64,000 nt of DNA from JBEKTY01 sp049515555 (GTDB taxonomy: Bacteria > Planctomycetota > Planctomycetia > Pirellulales > Thermoguttaceae), in assembly GCA_049515555.1 (NCBI GenBank), contig JBEKTY010000001.1, positions 62,001 to 126,000 of the forward strand. The letters are read 5' to 3'. Every line of letters starts with the position of its first letter. Within the stretch, counting starts at the first letter, position 1. The notes below the pieces were generated by a model that was not told where the DNA came from, ran no database searches, and was given only the letters and a program-made list of their open reading frames with translations. The position numbers were made by a program, and so were the translations under genes. Shown one piece after another: positions 19,501 to 25,374 of the stretch.

Positions 19501-21604
19501 TCGCATCTCCCTGGCCGAATGCGGTCATAAGAACGAGTGTGCCGTCCGCAGCCAGCGCGCCGTAACGCCCGCCATACTCCAAACGCACCGACTTGTCAGC
19601 GGGATGGGCGTCGTCATAAGCCGCAACGGCATCTGCAATCTCGCGGCGCGACGTGTAAGGGAGGGCTTTGCGCATCGTGCGCTGGTCGGCAGGAAGATCA
19701 TTTTCCGATAATTTCCGGGAATTGAGAGGGGCGAGTCTTGTGCCCCGCACAGGAACCAGATGGTCAAGGTCGGGAGCGTAGAGATCTCCCTTGCCTGTCT
19801 TCGCCGCTACCTGTTCCCCGGAGGCGCTGGCGGGAAGACCGAGTTTCAGCGGGTCCACCCAAGCGTCCTCTTCAGGATTACCAAGGCTCATGAAGGCGAA
19901 CCCTGCGCCGGGTCGGCGGTTACGGGCGTAATGACTAATCGGTTTGTTCCAGATTCCGTGGGGAAAAGCGGTCAAAATCTTATTCAATTCATTCGGTGAT
20001 TCGCCCTCCGTTGACGAAACTGCGCTGGCCTTGATCCACGTCAGATCCGCCAAGCGCGGCGTGGCGGGGGTGATTTTGGACTTGGGATCAACGGTCAGCG
20101 CGCCGCGAATCTCGTCGCCGGTCACGCGCAGGGATAGTTCCCCGAAACGGTCTTCCCCCTCGCGCCATGTGCCGTTGAACCGCCGCTCGATGCGCGACCA
20201 CTTCAGTTGGATCCCGCCCGGTTGTTTGCCAACGGTTTCGCTGTACGTGCCCGTGTATTCCGCGTCGCTGGTCTTTTTCAAGACAACCTGACCCCAGTCC
20301 TCGCCCGACCACTGGCCGGCGATGTCCGGCGGCGCGGCGGAAAGCAGAAGCATTCCCAACAGGCCGACTCCCAAAGCGGCGAGCATGGCAACGACTCCTT
20401 TGAAACGCACGACGGGCGGACGCCAAAGACGACGAAGGGCGGACGGCACACGGATTGTGCCTGCTACCTTTCTTGCCGACTTGGGCAATGCCGCCGGCAA
20501 GGGCACGCTGCTGGGCTGCTGGACGTGGGCCAGGCAGCCTTCGAGCAGTTCGCTGACTTCCTTCGCCGAGTTGAATCGCCGCGACGGGTCCTTCTCCAAG
20601 AGACGCTCCACAATGGCAATGAACCACGGCGGCAGCTCGGGATTGAGCGAGGCCATGGCCTGCGGCGAGTCATCGACCAAGCGCCGCATGGTGGCCATCA
20701 CCGAGTCGGTGCGAAACGGCGAAACGCCGGTGGCCATCTCGTACAACACGCAGCCCAGGCTGAAGAGATCGGAACGGCCATCCAACGGTTCGCCCCGCGC
20801 CTGTTCGGGCGACATGTACTGCGGCGTGCCCGCAATGATCCCCCAACGGGTCATCGACACGTCGTCCGCCGCACGGGCCAGGCCGAAGTCGGTGAGCACG
20901 GCGCGCTCGACTCCCTTCTCCAACAGGATGTTGGCGGGCTTCACGTCGCGATGCACGAGGCCCTGCTCGTGGGCCGCCGCCAGCCCGGCCGCCGCCTGCA
21001 TGCCGATGCGCAAAGTCTCCTTCAGTTCCAGCCGGCCCTGGGCCGTCAGCCGCTGGGCCAGCGATTCCCCGGCCACCAGCGGCATGACCAGAAACGGCAA
21101 CCGCCCGCCCGGCTGCACCTGATGGATTGCCAACACGTTCGGATGCACGATGGCGGCGGCCGCTTGGGCCTCGCGGGCGAACCGTTTCTTGGCCAGCGAG
21201 TTCTGGGCCAGGTGCGGCGAGAGCACCTTGATGGCCACGCAGCGCTTCAACTCGGGATCGAACCCCTTGAGCACGACCCCCATTCCGCCGCGCCCGATGA
21301 TCTCCAGCACGTCGTAGCCGCCGAGCCTGCCCAGCACGCCGGGCTCGTCGGAAGGCTCCAGGTGTTCGACGGTGAAATCGACGTCCGACCATTCAGTGCG
21401 GGCCGACAGGGCATCGTCGAGTTCGTCGCTCTTGAACATCGCCGCCGCCTCCCGACAGCCGGCCTCGCCGCCGGCCATTTGCTCCAATGCCGTGGCGCAA
21501 GTCTCGCATTCTTTCAGGTGGCGGTGCAACAGTTCCTCGCGCTCCGGCGGCAGTTCCCCGGCCAATGCCGATTCCAGCAGTTCAACCGAACAAGGAGTAT
21601 TCAT
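13532..21604 (-). CDS. Giant Ser/Thr kinase with zinc-finger head, HEAT-like, secretin-like and WD40 regions
   Basis: This 2,690-residue protein starts at MNTPCSVELLES, its ATG overlapping the sigma stop. An anti-sigma-type zinc motif HxxxCxxC (H29, C33, C36) precedes a complete kinase domain (residues ~97-355: GRGGMG, K126, HRD 218-220, DFG 239-241). One transmembrane helix lies at ~402-422. The periplasmic part holds a beta domain, HEAT-like repeats (~870-1018) and modules separated by a recurrent SFGPVIER linker. Four copies of a module read FKTxxGxxGILQ...RYKLV. A secretin-like segment (VEILSAPKVITASG) lies near 1715-1860, a WD40-type propeller (CSPDGRTLAVAGG) at ~2050-2400, and a C-terminal domain after that. 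It probably transmits an envelope signal to the coupled sigma factor or other substrates by phosphorylation. Confidence 0.85.
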   Translation of the reverse strand: MNTPCSVELLESALAGELPPEREELLHRHLKECETCATALEQMAGGEAGCREAAAMFKSDELDDALSARTEWSDVDFTVEHLEPSDEPGVLGRLGGYDVLEIIGRGGMGVVLKGFDPELKRCVAIKVLSPHLAQNSLAKKRFAREAQAAAAIVHPNVLAIHQVQPGGRLPFLVMPLVAGESLAQRLTAQGRLELKETLRIGMQAAAGLAAAHEQGLVHRDVKPANILLEKGVERAVLTDFGLARAADDVSMTRWGIIAGTPQYMSPEQARGEPLDGRSDLFSLGCVLYEMATGVSPFRTDSVMATMRRLVDDSPQAMASLNPELPPWFIAIVERLLEKDPSRRFNSAKEVSELLEGCLAHVQQPSSVPLPAALPKSARKVAGTIRVPSALRRLWRPPVVRFKGVVAMLAALGVGLLGMLLLSAAPPDIAGQWSGEDWGQVVLKKTSDAEYTGTYSETVGKQPGGIQLKWSRIERRFNGTWREGEDRFGELSLRVTGDEIRGALTVDPKSKITPATPRLADLTWIKASAVSSTEGESPNELNKILTAFPHGIWNKPISHYARNRRPGAGFAFMSLGNPEEDAWVDPLKLGLPASASGEQVAAKTGKGDLYAPDLDHLVPVRGTRLAPLNSRKLSENDLPADQRTMRKALPYTSRREIADAVAAYDDAHPADKSVRLEYGGRYGALAADGTLVLMTAFGQGDAKSVQFIPVGKVALPSATKASFGPVIERVTVTGNKVVIEGKAPAHAWIHFYAGDNRNNGWGNGFLKATRFTTSLEMGPQGLSCRVEPEYCKPSRSLTLDGVKQIGTAALSEGQLVFRAGQPQVGRDGTCSVTIGQWTARSGETTPIRVAVSPPRQSATGTVPEAVEKAVKTISTCAEGDPRVSEAMESLLQLNPADVVGNLCKFLDSQEATVRRAAIYILWQVKFASIAPAVPRLLGLCAHQEDLTRGMAALALGGNRVASSLAVLTKMTTDDRSGYARRCAAIALGFLGNPAATGVLEKALKDPEALVQANAQAALKMLRQAAAEKAPSQATFGPVIERTLNPTDRQHDRFLDLDTGTLYDAPSPQEVNPGNVADVRAWAAKKGIDLLAEDVPVGIDLAIFPRPDSREWDQLPAAGLLDVMAQATGATPAVLMPGKELPATFYFKTREGHVGVLQIVGFVDDKKPGEPRGIKIRYKLVVPAGSPPAEKPKATFGPVIERVLPSGVVCRQQYFQFRSGEVFIVGRGPITTKEEAEEDWKKVEDAGGVDMFAWSDKERIEITGKGCIFTQDRYSRYGVSWEKTAAEEAAHKMKLVSDSHGVVEPKTKELPVSYLFKTSRGEVGILQVIGAVEDERGSNGRGMKFRYKLVQGGAPETAAGQNLSFGPVVNGLQAAVELKPASGTFRLGEPIGVVFHIRNRSTNGVYVAGLSWRQNDNLTIEDDQGRKVDVEHILSTGEPAILRAIVQPGDKAVFNSGSLEFLAEDANDKEAASPVAYYVKVKPGKFTIRFGLNFPDIKGGPDESYPLDWRGDLETAPVTVDVKAPAAPVAAQQPSFGPVIERVVNDPQATREKCALNLDSGELTALPAAITLKTRTDSPELREAMAWARSNHIDAVATVTMDKEKPIKGGVLGLDLPAIPVANDVWDQITTTQLAEQLKGRLSGWGFIPQVADLVTDGKFPATYLFQTRAGRMGILQVTGFTDNPRGVKIRYKLVQPPAKSRMASAPTVLAEICLIEMPSGLPVDLAKLDLAAIQKKPGVEILSAPKVITASGRDCEIKCVSGTAADALAPAPTGVTAHLRPTLDGETVHYAVKLSISLRQPPGQDERTTVQELAHSGDARLDQPVVIDVGKGDKGRRLLAWMVFHRVKDAKAAQSRPEQAGVMRTASDSLLQFGPVIERVLPSGVDCQQQYFQFQNGRTFMVGHGPDTTQEEFEKDRQKVEYAGGADMTVTFTDEGTRLVGKGCVFTQDVHDLKWDSLAAEEVVKAMKHVRSSYGVVEPRTKDFPATYLFKTSRGALGILQIIGVVEDWRGQPDSNDKGHGMKFRYKLVQDPARSLSSSLRRTFDVYPAASVYTIACSPDGRTLAVAGGAGVGSLLDAKTGRTIRTLKLFSKEEETLLLRNETVQEADAAVMTLAFSPDSRVLAAGSRLGQVKLFDLATGDFLRSLGDASKKSGDGNANEKLPRPPRALGHVASLAFSPGGSLLATGGTPIPDPSTIPQGSDLTTRPGNLRVWDVASGAPRHELVGHAEVVAVAFSPDGKWLASEGLWSPSHADYHSGVKLWDAQTWQMKRMIQIRSSGYPQSLAFASDSLRIAVGYLRYREDRDLSSGMIHVAHVDSGNEDFAWPVDDIVGPVAFSPDGKFIAARSAKNAVTLWDSNTGKPQGEIRQSESFRTQCWFSLAFLPQGNALFIGGTDREKGGFVGRWDWWGDSAASGSRPSTDDYPAWLLRFQAAYRLNDGELVRHIRPPYLPERTQYCLNEGTSRHLALQVPPCLPNYITFHQNDKGVRQWGCGFGGSHKHTLRGALQDVSRLMRYEIQGPDDLLKLALEGDWTVREGVNTKALLGALQKTLRSETKRNIHFEQRAVQREVIVARGRAKAGAGSSKSILIYAEDSSDDGAGGGSGDMGEFLANVGDLLGIPLVNELKGDEAQAHDEPQRISWEYHRDADYARMGQRRDELTGKVLKNLATQTGLSFSREQRSVEIWFVSEQQ
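20439..20467. repeat. Half of a palindromic repeat translated inside the kinase
   Basis: This 29-bp stretch (GCGGACGGCACACGG...CTGCTAC) matches, with about three differences, the right inner arm of the palindromic element at 52848-52973. On the coding strand it gives AGTIRVPSAL in the linker between the kinase domain and the membrane helix, so a mobile-type repeat supplied part of the juxtamembrane linker. Confidence 0.65.
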
Positions 21605-22200
21605 CTTGTTGTCTCCCATTCCGCCACGACATCCCGCACACGGGCCAATACGCGACATTTGGCGACTCGCACCGCCTCGGCCGACATTCCCAATTTGGAC
21701 GCGGCGTCTGCTACCGATGTTCCCATGACGGCGGTTTCCCAAAAGGCCTCCCAGGTTGCCCGCTGGACCTCGCCCCGCACGCGCTCGCCGGCCCGATGGA
21801 ACAGGACACGACGCAACTCGCGGTCGAACTCGATCGAATCCGGGTCGTCGGCCGCGGGCAGCATGTCCAGCAGCGCCCGCAGGTCGCAATCGCCTGCCGG
21901 CACCGCCCGCCGCGGGCACTGTCTCAGCCAACTGACGGTCAGGTTGCGGATTACTCGCCGCAGCCAACAGCGAAACGAGCCGTGCTGTTTCTTGGGCTCC
22001 CAGCGGTCAATGCTCCGGCTGACGGCCAGCAGCAATTCCTGCATCACGTCCCGGGCGTCGGCGTCCTGGAGCCCGCGTTGCCGCAGCGCGCGGTAAATCA
22101 CGGGCTCATAAAGGTTGACGAACTCGACCCAGGCTTCGTGATCTTCCGAATCACAAAGGCGGAGCAGCAGGCTGGCGCGGGTGGTAGGGGTGATTGGCAT
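21601..22200 (-). CDS. ECF sigma factor (cassette b, kinase-linked)
   Basis: This 199-residue ECF-type sigma factor has region 2 (DADARDVMQELLLAVSRSI, GSFRCWLRRVIRN) and region 4 (WEAFWETAVMGTSVADAASKLGMSAEAVRVAKCRVL). Its stop overlaps the kinase start in an ATGA arrangement. A GAGGA ribosome-binding site precedes the ATG. Kinase-linked ECF groups are typical of Planctomycetota. The sigma gene at 45644 has the same WxAFWxT region 4 signature, so the two belong to one subgroup. Confidence 0.92.
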   Translation of the reverse strand: MPITPTTRASLLLRLCDSEDHEAWVEFVNLYEPVIYRALRQRGLQDADARDVMQELLLAVSRSIDRWEPKKQHGSFRCWLRRVIRNLTVSWLRQCPRRAVPAGDCDLRALLDMLPAADDPDSIEFDRELRRVLFHRAGERVRGEVQRATWEAFWETAVMGTSVADAASKLGMSAEAVRVAKCRVLARVRDVVAEWETTR

Positions 22201-22320
22201 CGTCGTCGTCCTCTACCATTTAATCGCTGAAATCTCTGGGCGTTACACGGAAATCGCCCGAGCGGCCGCGGCCGAGGGCAAGATCGCATTCTAAGTATTA
22301 TCGCAGCAAGGGGTTAGGAA

Positions 22321-22653
22321 CTACAGATTCTGGAACTGCACGGTCGCCGTTTGGCAGGGCTCGCGCTTGCGATCCGGGTTCTCAAATTCGACCACAGCCG
22401 TATCCATCTCCGGCCCAGAAGCCGCGAGGAGTTTTCGCGTGCACTCCGTTCCCGTGGGTAGCGCGAACCATTCCGTCGCGACCATTTTACCGCACTCACA
22501 GGGGGGGGCTTGCTCGAAGCCTTCCATTTGCCCACTCACAACAATTAGACTGCCGGCGAGTTCCGCTGTGCCACTGCGGCGCTGCTCACCCGGCCTTTTC
22601 CGCCCGGCGCCGCACCAACAGGAATCGGCCGGGCGCGGCGGCAGCCATCGCAC
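22321..22653 (-). CDS. Possible small cysteine-containing protein, doubtful
   Basis: Between the sigma gene ending upstream at 22200 and the partner gene stopping at 22663 lies a 110-residue open frame. It contains a CxCG motif (CECGKMVATEWF) and several other cysteines, but no recognised family, no clear ribosome-binding site and an arginine/proline-rich start. It may be a decayed protein tail rather than a gene. Nothing else was seen in the 22201-22662 gap. Confidence 0.25.
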   Translation of the reverse strand: MRWLPPRPADSCWCGAGRKRPGEQRRSGTAELAGSLIVVSGQMEGFEQAPPCECGKMVATEWFALPTGTECTRKLLAASGPEMDTAVVEFENPDRKREPCQTATVQFQNL

Positions 22654-22662
22654 GATGAAGGG

Positions 22663-24657
22663 TCACAGGTCATCGATTCCGGTGTTGTAGTCGCCCTTGG
22701 CGATCTTCGCGATGACTTCGCGAATCGCCTTGTCTTGTTGGTCCAGGCTGTTCGGCTTGCCGGCAGCCGCGTACAGGATTCCGATGAGCTTGTAGACCGA
22801 CCCGTCCTCCGGCTTCCCTCGGGGCCCGATGAAGAGAATCGCCTCGCGCCCCGGCGTCAGTTCGTCTTTCAGGAGGCGGGTGAACTCGACCTGGATATCC
22901 TCCTCCTTGACTACGGCCCCAGGCTGCTGGGCCACGCGGTAACGAACGATGGTCTCCGCGCGTGCTCGCCAGGTGGCCAGCTCAACGGATATCGTCGCGG
23001 GTTTCTCCGGCTGCACGACTTTGGCCGGACGGTTTCCGGCGGGCGTGCTGCCGGGCCGTTGTCCGGGCGGCGGGGCGACGTACAACAGTCCGCTCACCTG
23101 CCACTGGGCGGACGTTTCGCCGACCTTCACCACCCGAGCCCGCACCACCCTTTTCGACCTTTCGAGATACCGTTCCGGCGCGACAAGGGGTCTCAGGTGC
23201 TCGCCGGTTCTTATGCCCTCCACAACCTCCTTCTCATCCTTGTCCAAAGAATCCTTCCGCGAGGGCGAGGTGTCGAATGCCATTGCATTACACCACCAGA
23301 CCTTGGGCCCGCCCGCCAGATAGATGATAACGTCGCGACCAACCGCGAAGTTGTTCCGCCGCACTAGCTCGGCGTGAACTTCCTCGGCGCTCGGTTCGTG
23401 AAACTCCTTCTTAGACTCTTGTGCCAGTCGACGAAGCCGGTCACGAGCTTCCTTTTCGGGAGGAACCTGGGCGCGGACATGCACGACCTTGCCGTCAACG
23501 CGACCATAGATCACCCGGGCTACCTCAATATCCAATTGGCCGTCCTTGAGCGCGAGCATTTTGCCGCGGACGATGGCCGGAGTTCCCGTCGCGCCCACCC
23601 ATTCTGCTCCTTCAATGGCCGAAGACTCCTGCACCGGCATCAGGTTGACCCTTTCCGACTCTACATTGACCTTTTCCGACATAGCCAATTGTCTGCCACT
23701 TGAATCCGGAGTCGTATCGACGGGCCTCAGGTGCGCGCCGGTCTTGATGACCTCCACAATCTCCTTCTCTTCGTTGTCCAAAAAATGCTTCGGCGAGGGC
23801 GAGGTGTCGACTGCCATTCGTGTATACGACCAGACCGTGGTATTTCCGCCCTGATGCCACTCTTTCAGAAAGACGATAACCTCGCGACCAACCGCGAAGT
23901 TCATTCGCCGCACTAGCTCGGCGCGAACTTCCTCGGCGCTCGGTTCGCGAACGTCCTTCTTAGACTCTTGCGCCAGTTGGCGAAGCCAGTTACGAGCGTC
24001 TTCTTCGGTATCCCGGGCGCGGACATGCACGACCTTGCCGTTGACGGGCCCATAGATCACCCGGGTTACCTCAATATCCAATTGGCCGTCCTTGAGGGTG
24101 AGCATCTTGCCGCGAACGATGGCCGAAGGTTTCGTCACAGCCATCCATTGTGGTAATGGTAGTACCGACGCCCGACGACTGCTTTCTGGGTTTGGAGTCC
24201 TGCTAACCCGCTCTGGAGTTGCCGCCAGCAGCGGGGGCGTTTCGACCTTTGCTGTGCCTTCTGTTTCGACCTCTGCTGTGCCTTCTGGCAGCGTCTCGCG
24301 TGGGGCGCCGCCGGTTGAAGCTACCGACGGCGTTTCGGCCGGTTTCCCACCGTGCGTGAGAATCCACGTCGCGATCGCCAGCGCCAAACAGGCGGCTAGG
24401 CCCGCGACGGATGCTGCCAGCAGCTTGTGGACACGGCGCCGCCCCGACAACGCCGCCGCCGCGGCAGACCACCGAAACATGGCATTACTCATGATGAATC
24501 TCCTTGTATTCAGTCCCGAAATCATCGGGGCTGACGCTCCGGCGGATTCCACCATTGCCAGCACTTGCTTGCGAAGCTGGCGACGGTGCTCCTCTCGGGG
24601 CGCATCGGTATTCCCAATGCTGTCCACGAAACGCTCGAACTGCCGTTCAACGTCCAT
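22663..24657 (-). CDS. Membrane-anchored ECF partner with duplicated family module
   Basis: This 664-residue protein starts at MDVERQFERFVDSIG, inside the end of the sigma gene (11-bp overlap). A short cytoplasmic head with a charged helix precedes a transmembrane segment at residues 78-100 (KLLAASVAGLAACLALAIAT). The periplasmic part has two tandem copies of the first family module (SAIVRGKMLTLKDGQLDIEV and PAIVRGKMLALKDGQLDIEV) and one C-terminal module (GETSAQWQVSGLLYVAPPPG, TPGREAILFIG). The two copies are close in sequence, so the duplication is recent. The role is inferred as anti-sigma or sensor. Confidence 0.82.
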   Translation of the reverse strand: MDVERQFERFVDSIGNTDAPREEHRRQLRKQVLAMVESAGASAPMISGLNTRRFIMSNAMFRWSAAAAALSGRRRVHKLLAASVAGLAACLALAIATWILTHGGKPAETPSVASTGGAPRETLPEGTAEVETEGTAKVETPPLLAATPERVSRTPNPESSRRASVLPLPQWMAVTKPSAIVRGKMLTLKDGQLDIEVTRVIYGPVNGKVVHVRARDTEEDARNWLRQLAQESKKDVREPSAEEVRAELVRRMNFAVGREVIVFLKEWHQGGNTTVWSYTRMAVDTSPSPKHFLDNEEKEIVEVIKTGAHLRPVDTTPDSSGRQLAMSEKVNVESERVNLMPVQESSAIEGAEWVGATGTPAIVRGKMLALKDGQLDIEVARVIYGRVDGKVVHVRAQVPPEKEARDRLRRLAQESKKEFHEPSAEEVHAELVRRNNFAVGRDVIIYLAGGPKVWWCNAMAFDTSPSRKDSLDKDEKEVVEGIRTGEHLRPLVAPERYLERSKRVVRARVVKVGETSAQWQVSGLLYVAPPPGQRPGSTPAGNRPAKVVQPEKPATISVELATWRARAETIVRYRVAQQPGAVVKEEDIQVEFTRLLKDELTPGREAILFIGPRGKPEDGSVYKLIGILYAAAGKPNSLDQQDKAIREVIAKIAKGDYNTGIDDL

Positions 24658-25213
24658 TGCTGTCCTCCCACACGTACTCATCATCCAGGAGGCGCTGAAG
24701 GGTCGGCCGAAGCTCTTTCAACGCCCGATGGATCTTCACTCGTACTGCACCCGCGCGTTTTCCGACGATACAGGCGATCTCATCGTGTGAGAGCCCCTGG
24801 AAGAATCGCAGGCTGATCAAGTGCTGCTGTTGCTCGTTCAGCGTCAACAGGGCCCGGTACAGGGCCACCCACCGCATTTCACGGCTGCCGCGCTCGCGCT
24901 GGAGCGTCTGCTCGGCCAGAACATCGAGCAGCCGTTTGTCGCGAAACTTCCGACGGATGAACTGGTTGACGTGGTTGGCCGCGATGATGTAGAGCCAAGC
25001 CCGGAAGTCCCGCAGACACTTGCCGCGGAATTCGCCGATCCGCCGGGCCATTGTCAGGAATATCTCTGAAACCGCATCCTCGGCAACATGGCGGAAGTAC
25101 AGCCGCCGCAGGCAATAACGATAGAGCGTATCGTAGAATGCGTCATAGAGTTCGGCAACGGCCGCCAGATCCAGCGGGGTCTTCAGGACCAACGGCCCCG
25201 ACTCATCAACCAC
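24647..25213 (-). CDS. ECF sigma factor (cassette c)
   Basis: The sigma-70 regions 2 and 4 are clear (VAEDAVSEIFLTMARRIGEF, DFRAWLYIIAANHVNQFI; LTLNEQQQHLISLRFFQG, SHDEIACIVGKRAGAVRVKI). The start is set at a GTG (25213, VVDESGPLVLK) because GGAGAG lies five bases upstream. An ATG further out at 25276 would add an arginine-rich extension with no sigma homology. The product is 188 residues. The 3' end overlaps the partner gene by 11 bp. Confidence 0.87.
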   Translation of the reverse strand: MVDESGPLVLKTPLDLAAVAELYDAFYDTLYRYCLRRLYFRHVAEDAVSEIFLTMARRIGEFRGKCLRDFRAWLYIIAANHVNQFIRRKFRDKRLLDVLAEQTLQRERGSREMRWVALYRALLTLNEQQQHLISLRFFQGLSHDEIACIVGKRAGAVRVKIHRALKELRPTLQRLLDDEYVWEDSNGR

Positions 25214-25374
25214 GGATGCTCTCCAACTCGTCGCAGCGCGCCTGACTACCCGGAAAGATGCGCGCCAAGCCAACATGTTACATCCGTGTGCGTTTTTATT
25301 GGCGGTGGCTTTCGCCAGGGATCGTGGACGCCCGGAAGAGAGTGTATCTTACCACGATCCCTTCTGCCCGGCGC

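Noticed and set aside
13532..21967. Longer start for the large kinase
   Set aside because: The first 121 codons would lie inside the sigma gene in another frame; MNTPCSVEL with an ATGA overlap and zinc motif is the real start.
20207..22096. Plus-strand open frame of 629 codons across the kinase head
   Set aside because: Antisense to kinase catalytic motifs and the sigma gene; histidine/arginine/glutamine-rich with no domain.
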